Shown here: positions 49,792-57,824 of the stretch, piece by piece
Layout of the letters: each line of letters begins with the position of its first letter
How positions within the stretch are numbered: the first letter of the stretch is position 1
NCBI GenBank assembly: GCA_018266075.1
Contig: JAFEBB010000022.1
Coordinates: forward strand, 1-64,000
Length of the DNA stretch: 64,000 bases
DNA from: Deltaproteobacteria bacterium
Lineage (GTDB): Bacteria > Myxococcota > Myxococcia > Myxococcales > SZAS-1
Direction: 5' to 3'
The notes under the pieces: model-generated
Seen by the model: only the letters and a program-made list of their open reading frames with translations
Database searches by the model: none
What the model was told of the DNA's origin: nothing
Translations under genes and position numbers: made by a program

Positions 49792-50832
49792 ATGGCTCTC
49801 GTGCTCACCCACGCGCTTCGCTTGCGCCGCGCCGATCTCGATCGGCTCACCGACACGCACCGCAACCAGTTCGTGCAAGCCATCGCGCCCGGCAATGTGG
49901 AGATGGCGCGCGGGCTGATCGAAGAGGCCGGCGACCCCGAGGGCGACGCGCACGGCCTGGTCTATCTGCGCTTCGAGGACGCCGCGGCTTCGCGCGCGTT
50001 CGAAGGCTGGTTCCTCGACGACGCACGCCATCCGTCCAAGAAGGCCAGCCTCGACGGCGGTGCGTTCTTCGCGGCGGGAACCCTCGACGAGGTCGAGGTC
50101 GAGCTCTCGCAGTCGACGCCCGGTCCGCGGCCAACAGACGTCGGTGCACAGGCCTTGTACGACGCGGTCCTCGCGCTCGGGCCGAAGATCGCCGTCAAGA
50201 CTTCAGGGCCCGAGCTCAAGTCCAACCCGCCCTTCGCGTTCGCGACCGCGCCCAAGATCGAGATGGAGAAGGGCGCGCTGGCGCTGGAGGTCGTCGAGGC
50301 CAAGCGCTACACCGCCGAGGACATCGCGGCTGCGGGCCCGGACACCCAGTATCAAGTGATGGTCGCGCTGCAGTCGAAGTTCGCCGGCAAGCGCGAGCAG
50401 ATCGAGACAGCCATCACCCGCATCTACGAATTCGGCGATCCGGGTTCCAAGCCCAAGCGCGGGCTCTACGCGTACGGGATCGTCTTCCTGCGGCTGCGCG
50501 AGGAGAACGGCGCGCGCGGCTTCGACGGCTGGTTCTGGGACATGCGCCAGAAGGAGCCCTCGGCGTACTGGCCCAGCAAGACGACCACGCTCGGAAGCGG
50601 ATCCCTCCTGGTCGCCGGCACGTTCACGCCCACCGGCGTGGAGCTCACGAAGGGCAAGCTGAAGGTGGCGTGCTCGAACGCGCTGCCGGTCGCTGCCGCG
50701 CTCGCGGCCGGATTCAAGAAGCTCGGGCTCACCTTCGACGTGACGCTCGTGCACGAGGCCGCGAGCGGCGAGTCGGGCTACTTCGGCTCACCCGCGCACC
50801 AATCCCAGCTGCGGATGTTCCCGGACGCGTAG
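49792..50832 (+). CDS. Hypothetical protein with an internally duplicated domain
   Basis: 346 residues, ATG at 49792. Two homologous blocks are visible. One runs from about 45 to 105 (GDPEGDAHGLVYLRFEDAAA, AFEGWFLDDARHPSKKASLD, AAGTLDEVEVEL). The other runs from about 217 to 285 (GDPGSKPKRGLYAYGIVFLR, FDGWFWDMRQKEPSAYWPSK, VAGTFTPTGVEL). There is no signal peptide, membrane segment or known motif. It ends 2 bp before the convergent REC-PilZ gene. Confidence 0.65.
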   Translation: MALVLTHALRLRRADLDRLTDTHRNQFVQAIAPGNVEMARGLIEEAGDPEGDAHGLVYLRFEDAAASRAFEGWFLDDARHPSKKASLDGGAFFAAGTLDEVEVELSQSTPGPRPTDVGAQALYDAVLALGPKIAVKTSGPELKSNPPFAFATAPKIEMEKGALALEVVEAKRYTAEDIAAAGPDTQYQVMVALQSKFAGKREQIETAITRIYEFGDPGSKPKRGLYAYGIVFLRLREENGARGFDGWFWDMRQKEPSAYWPSKTTTLGSGSLLVAGTFTPTGVELTKGKLKVACSNALPVAAALAAGFKKLGLTFDVTLVHEAASGESGYFGSPAHQSQLRMFPDA

Positions 50833-50834
50833 GG

Positions 50835-52361
50835 CTACGCGCGCGCCCGCGGCTCGCGCTCGTGCAGCCGCAGCGAGCTCGACACGAATCGCGAATACGC
50901 CTCGGCGCCCACGCGCTCTTCGACGTAGCGGCGCAGCGCCTCGGTGCTGTCCGGGTCGAGGCGCTCGATGCTCCCGGCCACGAGCAGCTCGCCGCTCGGA
51001 TCGCGACGCACCACGCGCACGGTGCGCACCACGCAGCGGACGGTGTCGCCGCCGGGCAGCGGGAACTCCAGGTGCAGCTGCTCGCCCACGGCGCACGACG
51101 CGTCGGTCGCGAGCAGCACACCGCCGAGGCTCACGTTCTCGATGCGGCCCTTGAGCGAGCCGTCGGAGCGACGCGCCATCACCTCGGCCTCGAGGCTGGC
51201 ACGCGCCGTCGCGCGCAGCGAGAGCTCGAGCGCGTGCGAGAGCGCCTGGAGGAGCGCGCGCGGCTCGAGCGTGGCGTCCACCGACGGCGTGTCCCGCGGC
51301 AGCTGCGCGGCGACCTCGCGCGAGGCGACGGCGAGCACGTCGTGGGCGCCGAGCGCGGTGATCTCGCGGATCACCCGCGCCGGATCCTGCTCGAGCACCG
51401 GACCGCCCACGGCCACCAGCGCCGGGGCGTGCAGGGCGATCTGCTCCAGGGCGCCCGCCAGCGTGTCGGCATGCAGGGTGCGGATGGCCGAGCGTCGGAG
51501 CAGGCCGGCCACGTCGCTGAGCAGCGCGCCGCGCAGGCCCACCAGCAAGAGCGCGCGATCCCGCGCCGCCACCGCAGCCGCCGTGCCTGCGCGCAGCCCG
51601 GCCACGAACGCCGCCAGCTCGCGCTTCAGATCCTTGGGCATCGCCTCGAAGGCCACGGCCATGCCCGGCCCGTGGGTGAGCGCCTCGGGGCTCTCGGTCG
51701 CCACGGCGCGCACCACCTTGCCGTGCAGCCGCAAGGGCTTCCGGAAGGGCAGGGTGAGCAGCACGTCGACGTCGGTCTCCACCGGCAGCGGGTGGTAGCT
51801 CGAGAGGAAGATGCCGCCGTGCGCGAGGTTCTGGGTGTACTCGTTCACGAGCTCGGTCGCGGCGTTCACCGCGACCTCGAGCTGCACCGCCTGCGCCTCG
51901 CGCGGCACCACCATGCTCGCCGTCGTGGGCCGCGCGTTGCGCACCGGCTCCGGCGGCAGGGGCGGGCGGTTCTCCGCGCTCGCGAGCAGGCTGGTCACGG
52001 CGTTGAGCAGCGCGGCGGGATCCACCGGCTTGGAGAGCAGCTTGCCCGGCGCGATCGCCTGCTCCACGCCCTCGCGCTGGGTGTCGAGCATCTGCAGCGC
52101 GGTGACGCCGATGACAGGCAGCGCGCGCGCCCAGGGACGGGTGCGCAGCTCGCGGACGAGGTCGAGCCCGCCCATGCGCGGCAAGAGCAGATCGGTGAGC
52201 AGCAGATCCGCGCCGCCGAACCAGAGCTCGCGGAGCGCCTCTTCGCCGCTCCGGTAGGCCACCACCTCGAAGCCCGCATCGACCAGCTGGTCGCTGAGGA
52301 TGGCCACCAGGGTGGCGTCGTCCTCGACGATCGCCAGCTTCGGTCCCGCGTCCGATGCCAT
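50835..52361 (-). CDS. REC-PilZ-pseudoREC-PilZ regulator
   Basis: 508 residues. Residues 1-125 form a receiver with Asp57 as phospho-acceptor (DLLLTDLLLP), acidic cluster EDD and SKPV near the end. A PilZ-like domain at about 150-260 (NAATELVNEYTQNLAHGG, IFLSSYHPLPVETDVDVLLT) resembles the myxobacterial TIGR02266 type. A second receiver-like fold (about 270-370) lacks the Asp (VAVGG at the expected place). The C-terminal domain (about 390-508) is another PilZ (RSDGSLKGRIENVSLGGVLL). c-di-GMP binding at PilZ is inferred; the canonical RxxxR is imperfect. Confidence 0.85.
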   Translation of the reverse strand: MASDAGPKLAIVEDDATLVAILSDQLVDAGFEVVAYRSGEEALRELWFGGADLLLTDLLLPRMGGLDLVRELRTRPWARALPVIGVTALQMLDTQREGVEQAIAPGKLLSKPVDPAALLNAVTSLLASAENRPPLPPEPVRNARPTTASMVVPREAQAVQLEVAVNAATELVNEYTQNLAHGGIFLSSYHPLPVETDVDVLLTLPFRKPLRLHGKVVRAVATESPEALTHGPGMAVAFEAMPKDLKRELAAFVAGLRAGTAAAVAARDRALLLVGLRGALLSDVAGLLRRSAIRTLHADTLAGALEQIALHAPALVAVGGPVLEQDPARVIREITALGAHDVLAVASREVAAQLPRDTPSVDATLEPRALLQALSHALELSLRATARASLEAEVMARRSDGSLKGRIENVSLGGVLLATDASCAVGEQLHLEFPLPGGDTVRCVVRTVRVVRRDPSGELLVAGSIERLDPDSTEALRRYVEERVGAEAYSRFVSSSLRLHEREPRARA

Positions 52362-52453
52362 GCGAACCTCCCGACTGTTCGGCGGGGGGAACCTAGTCGA
52401 TCGGCCGGCGGGAAAGGTGGCGAATTCGATATTTCAGGGAGGCGCGATTTTTC

Positions 52454-52987
52454 TCAGGCCTGGTCCCGCCACACGGCCACGTAGGTCGCGGTGTCCCAGG
52501 CGTTGCGGATGGCCACCAGCATCAGCGCGAGCGTGACCGCGGCGATCACGAAGAGCCCCGTCTCGAGGTGCTTGCGCAGCTCGAACGCTGCGACGGGCAG
52601 CGCGGCGTACCCCGCGAGCGGCGCGACGTGGAACCAGATCCAATCCGACAGCTCGGTCTGGTGCGAGGTCTGGATACGGGCCAGCCAGGTGCCACGGCTG
52701 GCGTAGATCACCCCGGCGAGGCCCAGGACCTCGAGCAAGATCGCCAGCTCATCGAGCCGCGGCCAGGGCGTGGAGAGCAGGGCGGCGAGCACCAGCGGGG
52801 CCACGAGCTGCACGATGGTGGGCGTGCCGAACGCGGCCAGGGAGCCCCGCGAGTTGGGATCGCGGCGCATCGAGGCGACGAGCGTCACGGCCACGAACAT
52901 GAGGCCGATGAGCGCGCCCGAGGCCGAGCCGAGGATGACGTAGAAGCCGCTCCAGCCCGAGAGCGCCGTGCGCGTGGCTTCGTTCAT
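52454..52987 (-). CDS. Small integral membrane protein
   Basis: 177 residues. Five hydrophobic segments are visible, beginning with FYVILGSASGALIGLMFVAV and ending with LFVIAAVTLALMLVAIRNAW. A basic loop (SMRRDPNSRG) lies between the first and second. No family is recognised. It stands alone between the REC-PilZ and the beta-propeller/cytochrome genes, all on the minus strand but with clear gaps. Confidence 0.75.
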   Translation of the reverse strand: MNEATRTALSGWSGFYVILGSASGALIGLMFVAVTLVASMRRDPNSRGSLAAFGTPTIVQLVAPLVLAALLSTPWPRLDELAILLEVLGLAGVIYASRGTWLARIQTSHQTELSDWIWFHVAPLAGYAALPVAAFELRKHLETGLFVIAAVTLALMLVAIRNAWDTATYVAVWRDQA

Positions 52988-53039
52988 GGCCAGGCTCCCG
53001 GAAAAGGTTAGGCATCCGGGAGCCCGGGGACAGCGACCG

Positions 53040-56000
53040 CTACGGGTAGCTGCACATATCGCCGCCCGACGGCCCGAGCGCCGGCTCCGAGATCGTCGTG
53101 GTGTCGCCGTCGATGGAGAGCAAGAACGCCGTGAGCTGTCGGATGTCCGAGGCGCTCGGCTGGAACACCTGCGCCACCGGCGACTGGTAGTGCCCCTGGA
53201 ACGTGGTGCTGAACGCCTCCTCCAACGTGCGCGCGTTGCCCGCGTGGAAGTAGGGCGCGCCGACCTGCGTGCCCAGGAGCGAGGGCGGGTTGTAGCCCGA
53301 GGTGAAGTCCTTCGCGCTCACGCCGCCCGCGCCTTGCGCGCCGGTCAGCATGTCCTGACGCAGCTCCAGCACGTTCACCGCCGCGGGCGAGACGCCGGTC
53401 GGCACCGCTCCGTTGGCCGCGATGGTGCCCACCGGCCGCAGAATGCACTGCAGCTGCTCGAAGCCCGTCGGCTCGCCGGAGCGCATGGTCTGCTTGCCCG
53501 AGCTGGTGCTCGGGTAGAGCGCCGCGGGGAAGTGGGCGTTCTGCGCGTTGGTGAGCCAGCTGGTGTTCGAGAGCGACGTCGACGCCGACGAGCCGAACGC
53601 GTCGTTGGGCACATCGCCCGGCGCATAGAAGACCTTGGAGATGGTCCAGCTCTCCCCGCTGTGGCAGGCCATGCAGTTGCCGTTCTGGAAGACCGAGCGG
53701 CCCGCGGTGACGTCGCCGGCGTTGAGGTTGGTGGGCGCGCGCGGCGAGCGGATGTTCTGGATGAACGCGGTGATCTCGGCCCAGTTGTTGATCACGCTGT
53801 GACCGTGCGTGCCGGTGCCGTTGGGATCGGCCACGTCGGCCGACGAGCCCTGTAGGCCCTGCTGCGGCGGCGTCTGGTTGAAGAGGTCGATGCGGTCGGC
53901 CTTCACCGGTGGCGTGCTCGTCGCGGACACGATCGCGCCCACGCCGCCGGAGATGCCGCGCACGTTGCCCTCGAAGTCGGCGATCTCGTCGTTGACCGCG
54001 GTCCAGTTGAGGATGCGCTGGGCGCCGGACGTCTTGGAGAAGGTGCCGTCGAGGCTGGTCGACTGCCGCGGGCCTCGCGCGAAGTACCAGGTCACGTTGT
54101 CCGAGAGGCCGTCGACGTGGCACGCCGCGCACGAGCTCCACGCTGCGCCGTTGAGCGACCAGCGGCCGAGGCCGGTGGTGAAGAAGCGCTTGCCGTTGAG
54201 CTGCGCGGCCGCGGACGTACCCGCGGTGGGCATCGCCGTCGACTGCACGTCGGCGGTGGCGCTCGAGGAGAGCGTCTGGGTGTTGAGGTCGATGGCCTCC
54301 ACGTCGCGGGTGCCGTCGTTGATGACAAAGGCGAAGGCCCGGTTGCGGCTCACCGCCACGCCGATGGGCAGGTGGATCGCGCTGTTGGTCGAGCTGCGCA
54401 CGTCGATGAAGTTGCCGTTGTCGGCGTTGCTCGCCGCGGAGCCGACCTGGGTGATCGCGCCGGAGGACGTCGTGAGTCGGAACAGCGCGTCGGCGCCCTC
54501 GGCGGCCACGTAGGCGAACGCGCTCTTGAAGGCGAGGTCCACGGGCAAGAGCGGCATGCGCGTGGAGGCCGTCCCGCTCGCGATGTCGGCCGTGGTGGTG
54601 AAGAGCGCGTCCAGCGTGAAGGTGCGGGTGGCCTGGCCGCCCGTGGGATCGATGATGGTTAGGCCGGGGTGGGTGGTGGTCTTGGCGTTCGCGGTGTCCG
54701 GCGCGCAGATCCCGCCGTTCGCGATGTTGCAGGCGCCGGCCGCGGAGCCGAAGCCGCAGTCGGAGTCGACGGTGCAGGTGTTCTTGCACGCGCCGTTCAC
54801 GCAGCTGCCGGAGAGGCCGCCAGGGCACTGCGAGTCGAGCGCGCACGCGCCCTTCTGGAACACGCCCGTGGGGCCGGCCGGCGACGCGCAGGTGCTGGTG
54901 ACGTAGATGAAGCCGTTGTCGTCGATCGTCGCCGAGGCCACCTGGTTCGGGAAGCAGCCGGTGGCGCTGCCCTTGGCGTCTTTGAAGCCGGTGTCGGTCA
55001 CGGGCGGCAGATCGATCGTCGTCGGCGTGGCGGTGGCCACGGGCACCTTGTAGAGCAGGCCCTTCCAGTTGGTGTCCGAGGCCGCGAGGTCCGCAGCGTT
55101 CTCGGGCGCGGTTCGCACCGCGAACCACTCGGTCACGTACACCGTCTCATCCGCGTCGCTCGCGTCGCCGTTGTTGGTGATGGCGATGCCGCGCGGGTGC
55201 GCGAGCGCGGGGCGCGGCGCGAACTGAACGGCAGGGCCGAGCAGGCCGGTGTTGGCGATCGTGGCGTTGAGATCGATCGTGGAGGTCACCGTGAAGCCAA
55301 CCGGATCGATCACCGAGAGCGTGCCGTCCACCCAGTTGGAGACGTAGAGCGCCGAGTTGTTCGGGGTGAGCGCGAGCGAGGTTGGCTCAGAGCCCACGTT
55401 CACGCTGCGTCCCACGAGCGGCGTGGTCTTCAGGCCGGTGAGCTCCACGACCTTCTGGTCCTGGCGCAGCACGACGTACGCCGTGGTGCCGCAGCCATCG
55501 ACGACGACCTGCCACGGCTCGCCGCCCACGTAGAGCTCCGAGAGCAACGTGACGTTCGGCTGGCCGGTGCCGTAGTCCACCGAGAAGACCGAGACGCTGC
55601 TCGCGTCGCGGTTCACGGCCACGAGCGTGCTGTCGTCCGAGGAGAGCGCGATGGCCGAGCCGCGCGTCGGGCCCACCGCGGTCACCGTGCACGCGCCGCC
55701 GGTGCTGCCGCTCGAGGAGCCGCTGGTGCCCGTGCTTGAGCCGCTTCCCGAGCCAGAGCCGCTTCCGGATCCACTTCCAGAGCCCGAACCGGACGTGGCC
55801 GTCGCCGACGCGCTGCCGGAGTCCGAACCCGATCCGGACGTCGCCGAGGTGCTGCTGGTGCTCGAGCTCGACGACGCGCTGGACGGGGTCGTGCTCGTCG
55901 TGCCCGAGGAGCCGCTGGTGCTGGTCGACGCGGAGGACTCGCTGGTCGTGCCCGTGCTCGACGCCGCCGTGGAGCTCGCGGAGGTGCTCGCGGTCGAGGA

Positions 56001-56129
56001 GGTGCTTCCGGTCGCGGTCCCGCCCGTGGTCGACGAGGCGCTGCTGCCCGTCGTGTTCTTGCCGCAGCCCAGCGCCGCAAGCGCGAGCGCGCAACCGAGC
56101 AGCGCCGCGCGCGTTCCTGAGGTCATCAT
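53040..56129 (-). CDS. Giant linker lipoprotein: YVTN-type beta-propeller plus di-heme cytochrome c region
   Basis: 1029 residues. The lipobox ALALAALGC gives Cys22. A Ser/Thr/Gly/Ala linker (about 30-145) precedes a beta-propeller with repeated blades (AIALSSDDSTLVAVNRDASS, SLALTPNNSALYVSNWVDGT, GVAVSRNRAFAFVINDGTRD). A Cys-rich insert (CALDSQCPGGLSGSCVNGAC) interrupts it. The C-terminal 400 residues carry two c-heme motifs, CAACH and CMACH, and resemble MauG/cytochrome c peroxidase-type electron-transfer proteins, with a conserved PYFHAGNARTLEEAF segment. Surface redox activity is inferred. Confidence 0.85.
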   Translation of the reverse strand: MMTSGTRAALLGCALALAALGCGKNTTGSSASSTTGGTATGSTSSTASTSASSTAASSTGTTSESSASTSTSGSSGTTSTTPSSASSSSSTSSTSATSGSGSDSGSASATATSGSGSGSGSGSGSGSGSGSSTGTSGSSSGSTGGACTVTAVGPTRGSAIALSSDDSTLVAVNRDASSVSVFSVDYGTGQPNVTLLSELYVGGEPWQVVVDGCGTTAYVVLRQDQKVVELTGLKTTPLVGRSVNVGSEPTSLALTPNNSALYVSNWVDGTLSVIDPVGFTVTSTIDLNATIANTGLLGPAVQFAPRPALAHPRGIAITNNGDASDADETVYVTEWFAVRTAPENAADLAASDTNWKGLLYKVPVATATPTTIDLPPVTDTGFKDAKGSATGCFPNQVASATIDDNGFIYVTSTCASPAGPTGVFQKGACALDSQCPGGLSGSCVNGACKNTCTVDSDCGFGSAAGACNIANGGICAPDTANAKTTTHPGLTIIDPTGGQATRTFTLDALFTTTADIASGTASTRMPLLPVDLAFKSAFAYVAAEGADALFRLTTSSGAITQVGSAASNADNGNFIDVRSSTNSAIHLPIGVAVSRNRAFAFVINDGTRDVEAIDLNTQTLSSSATADVQSTAMPTAGTSAAAQLNGKRFFTTGLGRWSLNGAAWSSCAACHVDGLSDNVTWYFARGPRQSTSLDGTFSKTSGAQRILNWTAVNDEIADFEGNVRGISGGVGAIVSATSTPPVKADRIDLFNQTPPQQGLQGSSADVADPNGTGTHGHSVINNWAEITAFIQNIRSPRAPTNLNAGDVTAGRSVFQNGNCMACHSGESWTISKVFYAPGDVPNDAFGSSASTSLSNTSWLTNAQNAHFPAALYPSTSSGKQTMRSGEPTGFEQLQCILRPVGTIAANGAVPTGVSPAAVNVLELRQDMLTGAQGAGGVSAKDFTSGYNPPSLLGTQVGAPYFHAGNARTLEEAFSTTFQGHYQSPVAQVFQPSASDIRQLTAFLLSIDGDTTTISEPALGPSGGDMCSYP

Positions 56130-56309
56130 CGAGGTTCCCCCGTTCGAACCGGAGGTTCACTCTAGGTCGAGCGTGTCGTCGGGTGGCCAGCGAAAACGCG
56201 GACCGGGTCGTGATAGATGATTTGTACGCCAACGACTGCTCGGGGCTGAGCCGAGGCTGACGACGCAGGGGGGCTTGCGATCGACTGGGGCCACATCTCT
56301 CCCGATGCC

Positions 56310-57815
56310 TTGCCCGAGGCCATCCTGGTGGTGGGCGGCGATTGCATCGAGTGGGTGAATCCGCAGGCCGAGTCCCTGCTCGGCGCGGCTGCGGGCGCGC
56401 TCGCGAACGCGCCGCTCACCCAGATCCTGGAGCCGGGCGAGCTGGCGCGGCTGCAGAACCTCGAGGCCCATCGCCGCGACGGCTGGCACGTGCCGCCCGT
56501 GCTGCGCTTGCGGCTGCGTCGCGCCGACGGGACACCCCTCTTTGCCGACGTCGCGGTCGCCCACTCGGATGGCCGCCGGGTGCTCACCGCGCGCGACGCC
56601 GGCGAGAGCCACGCGGCCGAGCAGCTCATGTCGCGGCTGGGGCAGCTCTCGGTGACCGACGGCTCCATCCGCGACCTCGAGAGCCTCTTCGACGCCGCCT
56701 CGCCAGTCTTCGAAGCGCTCGGCTGGGTGGCGTGCCTCACCGAGGCGCGCGGCGACGTGGCCTGCGTGACGCGCATGGGCGGCGTTCGCGTTGGCAATCC
56801 GCTCGCGGACTACGTGGCCGGCCTGGTGGGCAACGAGGTGCCGCTCGGCAAGTACCCGGTGGTGGCGAAGGTGGTGCGCACCGGCCAGCCGCTCTTCCTC
56901 GACGACATCCCTCAGGTGCAGCCTGGCCCGGAGCACGCGGCGACGGCGCTCTCGGAGCAGATGATCCGCAGCCGCGGCCTGAGCCGGAGCGCGTGGCTCC
57001 CCGTTCCGAACGTGCACGGCGGCACGCTGGTGCTCTCGGTGGCCGGCGACGCGCTCAGCCACCCGGACTTCGTGGCCACGCAGCTCTTCGCCGCGCAGCT
57101 GGCCTCGGCGCATCGGCTCTCGCAGCTGCGCGCGGAGCTGGTGCGCAAGGAGCGGCTCGCGGCCGTGGGGGAGATGTCGGCGGTGCTCGCGCACGAGGTC
57201 CGAAACCCGCTCGGCGCCATCTTCAACGTCATCGGCGGGCTTCGGCACGAGGCCACGAGCACGGCCGCGAGCGGGCTGCTCGACGTCCTCAGCGAAGAGG
57301 CGGAACGCCTGCACCGGCTGGTCTCGGATCTGTTGATGTTCGCGCGGCCGCCGGCGGCCAAGCCGGTGGTGGTGGCCACCGCGGCGGCGATCCACGAGGC
57401 GATCGGCGCGGCCCGACAGGACCCGGGCGCAGCCGGCGACTATCGACTCACGGAGAGCGTGCCCGCGGAGATCCCGGCGCTGCGCGCGGATCCGGAGCTT
57501 CTGCGCCGCGCGCTGGTGAACCTGGTGGTCAACGCCATCCAGAACGTGAGCGCCGGGGGCGAGGTGCGCGTGTCGGCCGAGCCAGGGCGCGAGCGGAACG
57601 TGGTCATCGCCGTGGGCAACGAGGGCCGGCCGATCGCGCCGGCGATCGCGGAGCGCATGTTCGAGCCGTTCTTCACCACGCGTGCGATGGGGACCGGGCT
57701 CGGGCTGGCGCTGGTGAAGCGCGCCGTCGAGGACATGGGTGGAACGGTGGCGCTGCGCTCGTCGAATGCCGGGCCGCGGTTCGAGCTCAGCCTTCCGGTC
57801 GCCGACGCGAGCTGA
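56310..57815 (+). CDS. Sensor histidine kinase, PAS-GAF-HisKA-HATPase
   Basis: 501 residues from a TTG at 56310. The frame is open about 50 bases upstream with no standard start, so the true start is uncertain. Residues 1-95 resemble PAS (ILVVGGDCIEWVNPQAESLL). A GAF-like domain follows at about 110-265. HisKA carries His295 in VLAHEVRNPLG. The ATPase has N-box LVNLVVNAIQN, G1 VGNEGRPI, the F box EPFFTTRAMGTGLGLAL, and ends in VALRSSNAGPRFELSLPV. No membrane segment is seen, so it is cytoplasmic. Its partner regulator is not adjacent. Confidence 0.88.
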   Translation: MPEAILVVGGDCIEWVNPQAESLLGAAAGALANAPLTQILEPGELARLQNLEAHRRDGWHVPPVLRLRLRRADGTPLFADVAVAHSDGRRVLTARDAGESHAAEQLMSRLGQLSVTDGSIRDLESLFDAASPVFEALGWVACLTEARGDVACVTRMGGVRVGNPLADYVAGLVGNEVPLGKYPVVAKVVRTGQPLFLDDIPQVQPGPEHAATALSEQMIRSRGLSRSAWLPVPNVHGGTLVLSVAGDALSHPDFVATQLFAAQLASAHRLSQLRAELVRKERLAAVGEMSAVLAHEVRNPLGAIFNVIGGLRHEATSTAASGLLDVLSEEAERLHRLVSDLLMFARPPAAKPVVVATAAAIHEAIGAARQDPGAAGDYRLTESVPAEIPALRADPELLRRALVNLVVNAIQNVSAGGEVRVSAEPGRERNVVIAVGNEGRPIAPAIAERMFEPFFTTRAMGTGLGLALVKRAVEDMGGTVALRSSNAGPRFELSLPVADAS

Positions 57816-57824
57816 GCGAAGCGC

